Assembly (NCBI RefSeq): GCF_943914565.1
Contig: NZ_CALUCN010000001.1
Location: forward strand, 124,001 to 188,000
Direction of reading: 5' to 3'
DNA length: 64,000 bases
Source: an uncultured Tessaracoccus sp.
Lineage (GTDB): Bacteria; Actinomycetota; Actinomycetes; Propionibacteriales; Propionibacteriaceae
Below are positions 38,810 through 47,018 of the stretch, one piece after another. A model generated the notes under the pieces. That model saw only the letters and a list, made by a program, of their open reading frames with translations. It searched no databases and was not told where the DNA came from. The number at the start of each line of letters is the position of its first letter. Positions within the stretch are counted from its first letter, which is position 1. The translations under genes were made by a program, and so were the position numbers.

Positions 38810-40231
38810 TCAGAGCGCGTAGTAGAGCTCGAACTCGTAGGGGTGCGGGCGGTGGGCGATCGCCTGGATCTCGGCTCGCTTCAGTTCGACCCACGTGTCG
38901 ATGAGGTCGGGGGTGAACACGTCGCCGGCGAGCAGGAACTCGTGGTCGGCCTCGAGCGCGTCCAGGACTGCCGGCAGGGTGCCGGGCACCGTCGGCACCT
39001 GCGCGTGCTCCTCGGGCGGCAGCTCGTAGAGGTCCTTGTCGACGGGGTCCAGCGGCTCGGTGCGCTGCTGGATGCCGTCGAGCCCCGCCAGCAGCATCGC
39101 CGAGAAGGCGAGGTAGGGGTTCGACGAGGGGTCGGGGCAGCGGAACTCCACCCGCTTGGCCTTCGGGTTCGATCCGGTGAGTGGGATGCGGATGCAGGCC
39201 GAGCGGTTGCGCTGCGAATACACGAGGTTCACCGGCGCCTCGAAGCCCGGCACGAGCCGGTGGTAGGAGTTCACCGACGGGTTCGTGAACGCCAGCAGTG
39301 CCGGCGCGTGGCGGAGGATGCCGCCGATGTACCAGCGCGCCACGTCGGAGAGACCCGCGTAGCCGTGCTCGTCGTGGAAGAGCGGCTGGTCGCCGTCCCA
39401 CAGCGACATGTGGCAGTGCATGCCGGAGCCGTTGTCGCCGAAGATCGGCTTGGGCATGAACGTCGCGGTCTTGCCCGCCTGCCACGCGGTGTTCTTCACG
39501 AGGTACTTGAACTTCATGACGTCGTCGGCGGCGGTGAGCAGCGTGTCGAAGCGCCAGTTGATCTCGGCCTGGCCGGCCGTGCCGCATTCGTGGTGGGCGC
39601 GCTCGACGACGAGGCCGGCGTCGCGCATGTGACGGACGATGTCGTCGCGCAGGTCGCCGAAGTGGTCGACGGGGGCGACGGGGAAGTAGCCGCCCTTGTA
39701 CTTCACCTTGTAGCCGCGGTTGCCGCCCGCCTCGACGCGGCCGGTGTTCCAGGCGCCGGCCTCGGAGTCGATGTGGTAGTAGGAGGAATTCGCGCTGCAG
39801 TCGAAGCGGATGTCGTCGAAGACGTAGAACTCCGCCTCGGAGGCGAAGTAGGCGGTGTCGGCGATGCCGGTGGACTGCAGGTGCGCCTCGGCCTTGCGGG
39901 CGATGTTGCGCGGATCGCGCGAGTAGGGCTCCTTCGTGAGGGGGTCGTGGACGAAGAAGTTGAGGTTCAGGGTGCGGGAGCGACGGAACGGGTCGACGTA
40001 GGCCGTCGTCGGGTCCGGCAGCAGGATCATGTCGGACTCGTGCACCTTCTGGAAGCCGGTGATCGACGACCCGTCGAAGCCCAACCCGTCTGTGAACACC
40101 GACTCGTCGAAGCTCTCCGCCGGCACCGTGAAGTGCTGCATGACGCCCGGCAGGTCGCAGAATCGGACGTCGATGGTCTCGATGTCCTCGTCACGCAGGT
40201 GGCGAAGGAGCTCGGTGGCGTCGTGGAACAT
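38810..40231 (-). CDS. glnA1: Glutamine synthetase type I
   Basis: 473 residues, the normal length for GSI-beta. Motifs: GLGFDGSSITGFQ, SEAEFYVFDD, KYKGGYFPVAPVDHFGDLR, the KPIFGDNGSGMHCHMSLW ATP region, NRSACIRIP, and the adenylylation loop DLYELPPEE, whose Tyr is the target of GlnE. The start at MFHDATELL (40231) was preferred; a longer frame with two more Met exists upstream. Main ammonia-assimilating enzyme. Divergent from the RDD gene. Confidence 0.95.
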   Translation of the reverse strand: MFHDATELLRHLRDEDIETIDVRFCDLPGVMQHFTVPAESFDESVFTDGLGFDGSSITGFQKVHESDMILLPDPTTAYVDPFRRSRTLNLNFFVHDPLTKEPYSRDPRNIARKAEAHLQSTGIADTAYFASEAEFYVFDDIRFDCSANSSYYHIDSEAGAWNTGRVEAGGNRGYKVKYKGGYFPVAPVDHFGDLRDDIVRHMRDAGLVVERAHHECGTAGQAEINWRFDTLLTAADDVMKFKYLVKNTAWQAGKTATFMPKPIFGDNGSGMHCHMSLWDGDQPLFHDEHGYAGLSDVARWYIGGILRHAPALLAFTNPSVNSYHRLVPGFEAPVNLVYSQRNRSACIRIPLTGSNPKAKRVEFRCPDPSSNPYLAFSAMLLAGLDGIQQRTEPLDPVDKDLYELPPEEHAQVPTVPGTLPAVLDALEADHEFLLAGDVFTPDLIDTWVELKRAEIQAIAHRPHPYEFELYYAL

Positions 40232-40350
40232 GGGATCGGGGCCGCCCTTCAAATGTGTGTCGACCATCCCACGATAGGGCAACGCGACCGGGGCCGGCCG
40301 GGGTGGGCCCGTCGCTGGACGGGGCGCGCGGAGGCGGTAGGCTCGCCCCC

Positions 40351-40767
40351 GTGACCGACCACGACCACGCGGGATCCAGCCTCGGGCTGCCGGAGCAGGG
40401 ACGCGGCGCGCTCGCGTCGTGGTCCGCGCGCCTCGCGGCGCTGCTCGTCGACTGGCTCGCCTCGACCCTCGTCGCCCTTGCGCTCTTCGGGCCGGGGGTG
40501 ATGGTGGACTCCGGATGGCGGATGTTCATGCCGCTCACGGTGTTCTTCGTCGAGTCCGCGGTGCTCACGACGCTCACCGGCTCGTCGTTCGGGCAGCTGC
40601 TGGCTCGCGTGGGCGTCACGCGCCTCGACGGGGGCCCGCTCGGGCTGTGGCGCCCGGTCGTGCGCAGCCTGCTGAAGTGCCTCGTCGTGCCCGTGGTCGT
40701 CGTGGGCGCCGAGCGCAGGCACCTGGCGGACCTGCTGCTCGGCACCTGCGTGGTCCGACGCCGCTGA
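40351..40767 (+). CDS. RDD-family membrane protein
   Basis: 138 residues with three hydrophobic segments and the family signature: an Arg and Asp near the first helix (SARLAALLVDWLAS), then GSSFGQLLARVGV, and the closing RHLADLLLGT. RDD proteins are small membrane proteins of unclear function; some act in ion exchange. In actinobacteria an RDD gene next to glnA1 is a frequent pairing. GTG start with TAGGCT (40338-40343) ending 7 nt upstream (leaderless). Confidence 0.88.
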   Translation: MTDHDHAGSSLGLPEQGRGALASWSARLAALLVDWLASTLVALALFGPGVMVDSGWRMFMPLTVFFVESAVLTTLTGSSFGQLLARVGVTRLDGGPLGLWRPVVRSLLKCLVVPVVVVGAERRHLADLLLGTCVVRRR

Positions 40768-40770
40768 GCG

Positions 40771-41433
40771 TCAGAGGCTGCTGACCGGGTCCTCCCCGTC
40801 GCTGAACGCGATGAAGCGGTCCTCGGGGAGCGTCTCCACGTCGACGAGGTGGGCCAGCACCTGCGCCACGAGCTGCCGGCTCGTCTCGCCCGCGGTGTCC
40901 CCGGCCGACGGGTCAACCCGACGCAGCCCCGCGGGGAAGTCCTCGTCGGTCAGCCTGCCGGGGCCGAGGATCGCGTGGTCGAGGCCGCTGGCCATGAGGT
41001 GCTCGTCAGCGGCGCGTTTGGCGAGCACGTAGTGGTGGAACGGGTCCTCCTGGTCCACCGGGTGCGTGAGCGACGTGGCGAAGCTCACCATGAGGTAGCG
41101 CGGTGGGTTCTCGGCGCGGGCGGCGGCGTCGATCGATGCGATCGCCGCGTCGCGGTCGATGGCGTAGGTCTGGTCCGGGCCTTGACGGCCCCCGTTGCCG
41201 GCGGTCCAGATCACGACGTCGTACTCGCCGATCACGTCGTCCCAGGCCTGGTCGTCGAACGCGAGCATCTCGGCGCCGCGTGGCGTCGCGCCCAGCGCGA
41301 CGATGTCGGCCTCGTAGGCGGGGTCGCGCACGAGCGCGTGCACCTCGTGGCCGGCGTTGGTGAGGAGGGGCAGTGCACGGAGCGCGACGCGGCCGTGGCC
41401 CCCGATGACCAAGATCTTCCTCTGCTGCTGCAT
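40771..41433 (-). CDS. NAD(P)-binding SDR/NmrA-like protein
   Basis: 220 residues with an N-terminal nucleotide motif KILVIGGHGRVALRALPLL and the pattern of atypical SDRs (NAD(P)H-binding family): VIWTAGNGG, then YVLAKRAADEHL with the Tyr-x-x-x-Lys-like pair, and an ILGPGRLTDE segment. Such proteins are often putative oxidoreductases or redox sensors without known substrates. TAGTCT (41440-41445) ends 6 nt before the ATG. Last gene on the minus strand behind the TetR operon. Confidence 0.82.
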   Translation of the reverse strand: MQQQRKILVIGGHGRVALRALPLLTNAGHEVHALVRDPAYEADIVALGATPRGAEMLAFDDQAWDDVIGEYDVVIWTAGNGGRQGPDQTYAIDRDAAIASIDAAARAENPPRYLMVSFATSLTHPVDQEDPFHHYVLAKRAADEHLMASGLDHAILGPGRLTDEDFPAGLRRVDPSAGDTAGETSRQLVAQVLAHLVDVETLPEDRFIAFSDGEDPVSSL

Positions 41434-41442
41434 GTCTCCAGA

Positions 41443-42045
41443 CTACGTGCTGTTGTCTTCGGGACCAGCGTGTTCGAGATCACCGGTGAGGTAGTGCTGG
41501 ATCGTCGGGCCGACCAGCCTCGCCACGTCGTCGGCGGGGAGGCCCGCGAGGGGCTCGATCGCGACGACGTGGCGGGCGAGCAGCAGCCCCGCCATCTGGC
41601 TGCCCACGAGCGAGGCGCGCAGCGCGCGCTCGTCGTCGTCCCCGGGCAGGCGCCCCACGACGTGGGCGAGGATGGTCCGGGTGACGAAGGCGCGCAGGAC
41701 GTCCGGGCGGCCGGCGATCGCGCGACGCACCACCGCGACCATGCCCCGTCCCACCGGGGCGGCCCAGATGCGTTCTGCACTGCGAACGAGTTCCTCGCCC
41801 CAGCGGGACGGGTCGTCGTCCTCGAGCAGACCGTCGAGTGCCCCGAGTGGAGTCGCGGTCTCGAGGACGGCGTCGAAGAGCTGCTCCTTCGAGCCGAAGT
41901 AGTGGTGCACGAGCGCTGGGTCGACGTGCGCCGCGCCCGCGATCCGGCGGATGGTGACCGACTCGAACGATCGCGCGGCGAACAGCTCGGTGGCCGCTTC
42001 GAGGATGCGGGCCCGGGTGCGTTCGGCCTTGCCGGCGGGCGTCAT
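41443..42045 (-). CDS. TetR-family transcriptional repressor
   Basis: 200 residues. N-terminal HTH (TRARILEAATELFAARSFESVTIRRIAGAAHVDPALVHHYFGSKEQL) and a C-terminal ligand domain of the TetR_C_16-like type (VGSQMAGLLLARHVV). The ATG overlaps the permease stop (ATGA), so it is the third gene of the ABC operon and likely its autorepressor; a perfect 16-bp palindrome at the operon start is the probable operator. The inducer is unknown. Confidence 0.88.
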   Translation of the reverse strand: MTPAGKAERTRARILEAATELFAARSFESVTIRRIAGAAHVDPALVHHYFGSKEQLFDAVLETATPLGALDGLLEDDDPSRWGEELVRSAERIWAAPVGRGMVAVVRRAIAGRPDVLRAFVTRTILAHVVGRLPGDDDERALRASLVGSQMAGLLLARHVVAIEPLAGLPADDVARLVGPTIQHYLTGDLEHAGPEDNST

Positions 42046-42833
42046 CGCGTCTTCCTCGGCATTGAGCGTGAGGCGAGTGCCAGCGCGAGGACCACTGCCA
42101 CCGCAAGGCCGCCAAGGCGCAGCCATGAGCCGTCGCCGAGCTCGGGGTGCTCGATGATGTCGCGCACCACGTCGACGGCCCACGTCATCGGCAGCCAGCT
42201 GGCGAACGTGCCGAGCGCGTCGGGCATCTGCTCGGGTGTGACGAAGAGCCCACAGAGGATGATCTGCGGCCCGACGAACAGGGGCATGAACTGCACGGCC
42301 TGGAACTCGTTGCGGGCGAACGCGCTGGCCAGCAGCCCGAACGCCACGCCGAACAGTGCGTCGAGCACCGCGAGCAGCAACAGGGCGGGCCATTGCCCCT
42401 CGACGTGGGCGTCCATGGGGCCGAGGATGAGCCAGCCGAGGATCGACGCCTGGACGAGCGCGAGCAGACCGAACACCGTCGCGTAGGAGGCGACGAGGTT
42501 CCAGCGCGTGAGCGGCGTGGTGAGGATGCGCTCCAGCGTGCCCGAGGTGCGCTCGCGGAGCATCACGACGCTCGTCACGATGAACATCAGCATCATCGGC
42601 AGCACGGCGAGCATGATGGGCCCGATCGTGTCGAACGGCGACGGCACCCCGGGTGGCGTGGGCACGTCGACGAACACGAAGTACAGCAGCGTGAGCAGCA
42701 CGACGGGCATCACGAGCACGAGCGCGATGGTGCGCGGATCGCCGCGGAGCTGGCTGGCGATGCGGGCGACGGTGGCGAGCGGGCGGCGTCGCGGCCGACG
42801 TGCGGCGTGGCGAGGACGGGCCGTGGCGGTCAT
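42042..42833 (-). CDS. ABC-2-type exporter permease
   Basis: 263 residues. Six membrane helices: one near 40-57, then five from about 70 to 255 in the ABC2_membrane layout, with the LRERTSGTLERILTTPLTR loop typical of DrrB/YadH-type drug exporters. It forms the channel for the ATPase encoded upstream, with which it overlaps by 4 bases. The N-terminal 30 residues are very Arg-rich. Export of a toxic small molecule is likely given the TetR partner. Confidence 0.87.
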   Translation of the reverse strand: MTATARPRHAARRPRRRPLATVARIASQLRGDPRTIALVLVMPVVLLTLLYFVFVDVPTPPGVPSPFDTIGPIMLAVLPMMLMFIVTSVVMLRERTSGTLERILTTPLTRWNLVASYATVFGLLALVQASILGWLILGPMDAHVEGQWPALLLLAVLDALFGVAFGLLASAFARNEFQAVQFMPLFVGPQIILCGLFVTPEQMPDALGTFASWLPMTWAVDVVRDIIEHPELGDGSWLRLGGLAVAVVLALALASRSMPRKTR

Positions 42834-43558
42834 GCTGCCTCCTTCACGAGGGCGAGGAATGCCGCGTCGGGGTTCGTGGTGCCCGTGCGTCGCTGGATGT
42901 CGGCGATGGGTTCGTGGGCGAGGAAGCGGCCGTCGCGCATGCACAGCACCGAGTCGCAGCGGGTGGCCTCATCCATGACGTGGCTGGAGACGAGGATGGT
43001 GGTGCCGTCGTCGGCGATGGACCGGAAGGTCTGCCACAGCGATTCCCGGGTGAGGGGATCGAGCCCGACGGTGGGTTCGTCGAGCATGAGCACCTCGGGT
43101 GAACCCACGAGCGCGCAGGCGAGCGAGGCGCGGTTGGCCTGCCCGCCCGAGAGCTCGTCGACGCGGCGCCCGGCGAAGTCGGTGAGCTCGACGCGCTCGA
43201 TCGCCTCGTCGACGGCGCCCTGCTCCGCGCCCACGAGGCGCGCGAAGTAGCGGACGTTGTCGCGCACGGTGACGTCGCGGTAGACGCTCACCGCTTGGCT
43301 CGTGTAGGCCATGCGGTGGCGGAGCTCCTTGTCGCCTGCGGAGAGGCCGAGGACCGTGACGGTGCCTGACGTGAGGTGTTGGACGCCGACGATCGTGCGC
43401 ATCAGCGTCGTCTTGCCGCACCCCGACGGCCCGAGCAACCCCGTGATCGATCCGCGGGGGAGCGTGCACGACACCCCGCGCAACACCTCGACCTTGCCGC
43501 GGTGCACGACAAGGCCGTCCACCGCAACCGCTGGTTCAACAGCTGTTGAATTCATCAT
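42830..43558 (-). CDS. ABC exporter ATP-binding protein (DrrA-like)
   Basis: 242 residues. Walker A GPSGCGKTT, signature LSGGQANRASLACAL (Ala-Asn in place of the more common Gln-Arg), Walker B VLMLDEPTVGLDP, and H-loop SSHVMDEA. First gene of an ATPase-permease-TetR operon. Two adjacent Met codons (43553-43558) could start it; the outer one is given. TACACT (43565-43570) ends 6 nt before it, so the message is leaderless and the operator palindrome lies within codons 3-8. Confidence 0.88.
   Translation of the reverse strand: MMNSTAVEPAVAVDGLVVHRGKVEVLRGVSCTLPRGSITGLLGPSGCGKTTLMRTIVGVQHLTSGTVTVLGLSAGDKELRHRMAYTSQAVSVYRDVTVRDNVRYFARLVGAEQGAVDEAIERVELTDFAGRRVDELSGGQANRASLACALVGSPEVLMLDEPTVGLDPLTRESLWQTFRSIADDGTTILVSSHVMDEATRCDSVLCMRDGRFLAHEPIADIQRRTGTTNPDAAFLALVKEAA
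43535..43550. promoter_or_regulatory. Probable TetR operator inside the start of the ABC gene
   Basis: TTCAACAG/CTGTTGAA, a perfect 16-bp palindrome 15-30 bp downstream of the -10 box. A related half-site TCAACA lies just upstream at the start codon. Binding by the operon's TetR protein would block elongation or initiation. Confidence 0.6.
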
Positions 43559-43564
43559 GTGTTG

Positions 43565-43570
43565 AGTGTA
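43565..43570 (-). promoter_or_regulatory. -10 box of the ABC-TetR operon
   Basis: TACACT on the minus strand ends 6 nt before the first ATG, implying that transcription starts at or next to the start codon. No good -35 is seen. Confidence 0.55.
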
Positions 43571-43679
43571 GCGCGGGTGGGCGCGGCGCGCGGAGGTTCG
43601 CGCTTGCTGCGTCGGTGAGAGCCAGCCCGGTCCGTGGTGGGCGCCGTTGGGCCGGTTGACTGTCGTGCGCTCGACCAAG

Positions 43680-44255
43680 TCATCGCCGACGAGGGGATGC
43701 GTCGCGGGCTCCTTCCAGCTCGAGGAGCGTGGTCTTCGCGTCCAGGCCGCCGGCGTACCCGCCCAGCCGACCGTCGGTGCGCAGCACGCGGTGGCAGGGG
43801 ACCACGATCGGCAGCGGGTTGGTGGCGCAGGCGGTGCCGACCGCTCGGACGGCCCCGGAGTTGCCGACGGCGGTGGCGATCTCCTTGTAGGACTGCGTCT
43901 CGCCGTAGCCGATCGTCGGCAGGTAGCGCTGGACCGTGGCGCGGAAGCCCGTGGACAGCGTGCGGTCGAGCGGGGTGTCGAACGATCGTCGCGTACCGGC
44001 GAAGTACTCGTCCAGCTGCGTCGCGGGCTCGTCGAGGCGATGCGGCGCGTGGAGCACGCGTGGGCTCACCGTGGCTGCGAGCGTACGCAGCACGGCGTCG
44101 AAGTCCTGGCACTCGAACGCGACGCGGAGCAGGCCCCGTTCCGTCGCTGCGAGCAGCAACGTGCCGATCGGGGAGTCGACCGTCCGGTAGGCGACGTCCG
44201 GCAGGTCGTGTGGTCCGGCTGGTGCGGTTCCGTCGGCGGCGGTGCTGTCTGTCAT
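43680..44255 (-). CDS. ogt: Methylated-DNA--protein-cysteine methyltransferase
   Basis: 191 residues. It removes methyl groups from O6-methylguanine by transfer to its own Cys in the IVVPCHRVLRTDG motif. An N-terminal domain precedes the DNA-binding HTH around YGETQSYKEIATAVGN, and the substrate-pocket segment AVGTACATNPLP is intact. AAAGGAG stands 7 nt before the ATG. Single gene; no ada-type regulator nearby. Confidence 0.93.
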   Translation of the reverse strand: MTDSTAADGTAPAGPHDLPDVAYRTVDSPIGTLLLAATERGLLRVAFECQDFDAVLRTLAATVSPRVLHAPHRLDEPATQLDEYFAGTRRSFDTPLDRTLSTGFRATVQRYLPTIGYGETQSYKEIATAVGNSGAVRAVGTACATNPLPIVVPCHRVLRTDGRLGGYAGGLDAKTTLLELEGARDASPRRR

Positions 44256-44513
44256 TCGGTGCTCCTTTCGTGCGTCGCGCTGGTGGTGCGTGCGACGCGG
44301 GAGACGGGACGTGTTCGGCCCCAACGAGGGGTGGGTCGTCTTGGCAGCGATTCTTGCACTGGGGCCAACAGTCCGTGGGTTTTCAGCCGTGGTGGCTCGT
44401 GGCGTGGTGCGCCGCTGTTGCGGCACGCAGGGCTCCGCTCATCGAGTGCCTCCAGGAGGGGTGGTGTGTCGAGACGGCGCCGGGGTCGGCAGGAGCAGGA
44501 TGCAGCACTGTAG
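44256..44513. other. Gene-free stretch between ogt and the HNH gene
   Basis: No frame here looks like a real gene and no repeat or tRNA is seen. The stretch is somewhat T/G-rich on the plus strand and may be decayed coding DNA, as is common near DUF222 HNH genes, but no remnant could be recognised. Confidence 0.4.
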
Positions 44514-44538
44514 CCCCGCTGGCCTGTGGCCGGCGGGG
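44514..44538 (-). terminator. Terminator of the HNH endonuclease gene
   Basis: CCCCGCTGGCC and GGCCGGCGGGG pair across a TGT loop with one T/G position in the stem. It lies about 30 bases past the stop of the HNH gene on the minus strand. Confidence 0.65.
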
Positions 44539-44566
44539 TGATGCGGTGCAAGAGAAGGGAAGCAGG

Positions 44567-45934
44567 TCAGGCGGCGCGGGCGCGGTCTGGTGGTGGCTCG
44601 TACACCGGTGGTGCCTGTGGTGGCAGCTCCGGAATCGGTGCCACCGGGACATCCGGTGTTTTCGTTCTCACCGTGCCTTGGCCGGTGACGAGGTATTCGA
44701 ATCCCATGGGGGATGCCCAGTGGAAGGCGCCCGGTTCTGGCTGGTCGGCCTGCCAGTGGCCGGCGGTCTTGGCCCGGTGCGCGGTGCGCTCCAGCGGCCC
44801 GAGATTGGCCATCGACGTGGGTCCTGCCCGTCCTGTTGGGTCGTAGGCGATGGTGTGGTCGATGTCGCAGCGTCTCGCTGAGGTGGCGGAGTAGGGGAAC
44901 ACCGAGCGTGGGTTGCGCACCGACAGTGTCAGCCGCTGCGCTGCGGTGGGTTCGTGTCCGGTGGCGTCGGGGATCATGTTCGGGTCGAGCACCGGACGCA
45001 CCGTCACTTTCGACCCGGCGAGGAAGCTGGGGAGGGTGTCGGTGAGGAGGCGGCCCCAGCCCTCGACGTAGGCCGAGGTGCCGAGCGGCGCACCAGCGTC
45101 GCCGTCGTTGGCGTCCGCGTCGAGGCCCTCGGCGGGCGTCTGGGCGGGGACGTGGACGACGAGTTCGACGTCCATCAGCGAGTCCTGGCCGATGGCCTGG
45201 CGGGCGAAGATGCCGAACGCTGCGGCACGCCGCTGGCCGCGCACGAACCGTGCCGCGTCGCGCTCATCCAGACCCTCCGGAACCTCCGGGGCAGGCAGTG
45301 TCTGAGCGATCTGGTCGAGGGCTTGGTCGAACAGGACGCCGTCTTCGGCGGCGACCTTGCCGAACAGGCCGACGTGGTCGTCCTCGAAGCGGCCCACGTG
45401 CACGAAGCGTTCCTGGCGAGCGAGCTCGCGCTCCCGCTTTGCCCGCTCCGGGTCGGCGTCGAGCACCCAGCGGGAGAGTTCGTCGAGCATGACGAAGAAG
45501 GAGTTGAATCCGAGGCAGTGCGACGCCTGCCGGTCCACTTCGAGGGCGGCCTCGAAGGGCAGCTCCTTGCACGCCTCTTCGACCTCTCGGGCCACCCACC
45601 AGGGCAGGCCGCCTGAGCAGAAGAGCTGCCACATGCGTGGGTGTCGGGCGCGGATGGAGTAGGCCTGCGAGACCCATTCGCGCATCCCGTGGAAGCTGCG
45701 CCCAAGCGCGGCTGCTGCTTCGAGGGGGAAGGCTTCGTCCACGCCGGGGACACCATCCCGTCCGGAGGAGACGCGCCGCATCCGCAGCTCGTCCGGCAGC
45801 GATGGATCAGCGTCCAGCTCGTAGGCGTCCGCGCCCTCGACGAGCGCAACGACACGCGCCACCTCAATGGCTCGGTGCTGCTCATCGGCATGCACCGCCG
45901 CCATCAACGACAGCGCTGCACGATCCGTGGTCAT
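44567..45934 (-). CDS. HNH endonuclease of the DUF222 (13E12 repeat) family
   Basis: 455 residues. An N-terminal DUF222 region (about 10-300) is followed by an HNH motif: CDIDHTIAYDPTGRAGPTSMANLGPL and RTAHRAKTAGHW. The family is repeated many times in actinobacterial genomes and is thought to be mobile or intein/homing-derived; its biological target is unknown. The RCDIDH context is intact, so it is not an obvious pseudogene. It has an unusually good promoter with a TATAAT box in an AT-rich patch, and its own terminator, consistent with an independently acquired unit. Confidence 0.88.
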   Translation of the reverse strand: MTTDRAALSLMAAVHADEQHRAIEVARVVALVEGADAYELDADPSLPDELRMRRVSSGRDGVPGVDEAFPLEAAAALGRSFHGMREWVSQAYSIRARHPRMWQLFCSGGLPWWVAREVEEACKELPFEAALEVDRQASHCLGFNSFFVMLDELSRWVLDADPERAKRERELARQERFVHVGRFEDDHVGLFGKVAAEDGVLFDQALDQIAQTLPAPEVPEGLDERDAARFVRGQRRAAAFGIFARQAIGQDSLMDVELVVHVPAQTPAEGLDADANDGDAGAPLGTSAYVEGWGRLLTDTLPSFLAGSKVTVRPVLDPNMIPDATGHEPTAAQRLTLSVRNPRSVFPYSATSARRCDIDHTIAYDPTGRAGPTSMANLGPLERTAHRAKTAGHWQADQPEPGAFHWASPMGFEYLVTGQGTVRTKTPDVPVAPIPELPPQAPPVYEPPPDRARAA

Positions 45935-45971
45935 GATGCTCGCCTCCCCTCATCGTCTCTGAACTACCTCC

Positions 45972-45999
45972 ATTATACCGAACACATGTACCAACACAA
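45972..45999 (-). promoter_or_regulatory. Promoter of the HNH gene
   Basis: On the minus strand TTGTGT (45994-45999) and a perfect TATAAT (45972-45977) are 16 bp apart. A leader of about 30 nt contains GGGGAGG before the ATG. The AT-rich surroundings (45960-46035) contrast with the rest of the window. Confidence 0.75.
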
Positions 46000-46196
46000 G
46001 TGTCCGTGCGAAATGAATCGAACTTGTTTTCGAACCGTGATCGGGGGTCGTCTCCGTGAGGGGTTGGGCTCCTGCACCATCTGGTGTCTCCTCGACACAC
46101 CGCCTGTCGAGCGGCACACGACGATTCGGCCGACGGGGCACACCACGACCAAGGCCGGCCGCGCCGGGTAGGTTGGACGCAGTGGAAGGAGGCGCG

Positions 46197-47003
46197 ATGG
46201 CCGGGTCGTGGAAGGACGGGCTCGCTGCGCTGGGCGCCGGGCTGCGGTGGTTCGCGCGCGGCGGGGCACGGCCGCAGCTGGACGCGCGCGGGGTCGCTGC
46301 GCTCGAGCGAGCGCTGACCGGCGTCGAGGGGATCGAGCACGCCGCCTGCTCCCAGCCCGCGAACGACGGCGGACTCGGTCACCACGTCCTCGCCGAGCTG
46401 CGCAGCGCCCCGGACCTGTCCGCCGCGGCCCTCACCACCGTCGTGGAGACCTGCCAAGGGATCCTCGAACGCGCGTCGGAGCAGGCAGCGTTGTCGCTCG
46501 AGGCACCAGCGGGGGAGGGCGCCGTGCACCTCACGTCCACCCGGACGGGGTCACGCTGGCGGATGCCCGCCCTCGCCGCCGAACGGCTCCGGGCCCTGCG
46601 CGCCGAGGCCGAGCGGGGCGCTGCCGTCCGCGTCGAGTACGACGACCGCGTCACCGTGACCCTGCGCGGCACCAGCGCCCACGTCGCCGCCCTCCTCGCC
46701 CCGACGGTGCCCGGGTTCCGCTCGACGCTCCGGGTCTGGAAGGCGGGGGAGGGGGAGCTCCGCGTCGAGGCCTCGCCCGAGCCGTGGACCGGTGCACCCG
46801 AACGGCTCGAACCCCTGCTCGACCAGCAGCTCACCGTCACCATCCGCCCGGCCCAGCACCTCGTCGAGTTGTGGCCACCGTCGCCGCATCCCGATGCGTC
46901 AGCCGTTGAGGCCTGGCTCCGCGTGCTGGAAGACGCCCTGCCCGGCGAGTGGCGCGTCCGCGTGCGCGGCGCGGGGGAGCACCGCCTCCCGACGGGGGCG
47001 TGA
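46197..47003 (+). CDS. Conserved-looking protein of unknown function
   Basis: 268 residues, Ala/Arg/Glu-rich, no membrane helices or signal peptide. Predicted secondary structure alternates helices (about 25-45, 75-100) with strand-rich parts (VRVEYDDRVTVTLRGTS; QQLTVTIRPAQHLVELWP). No family is recognised. GGAAGGAGG lies 6 nt before the ATG at 46197 and a TAGGTT -10 box about 22 nt upstream, so it should be expressed. It converges on the ABC-F gene. Confidence 0.65.
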   Translation: MAGSWKDGLAALGAGLRWFARGGARPQLDARGVAALERALTGVEGIEHAACSQPANDGGLGHHVLAELRSAPDLSAAALTTVVETCQGILERASEQAALSLEAPAGEGAVHLTSTRTGSRWRMPALAAERLRALRAEAERGAAVRVEYDDRVTVTLRGTSAHVAALLAPTVPGFRSTLRVWKAGEGELRVEASPEPWTGAPERLEPLLDQQLTVTIRPAQHLVELWPPSPHPDASAVEAWLRVLEDALPGEWRVRVRGAGEHRLPTGA

Positions 47004-47018
47004 CCACAGCACCCCCGC

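Noticed and set aside
44383..44652. Small minus-strand ORF overlapping the end of the HNH gene.
   Set aside because: Low-complexity His/Pro/Ser reading with no ribosome site; it covers the terminator hairpin.
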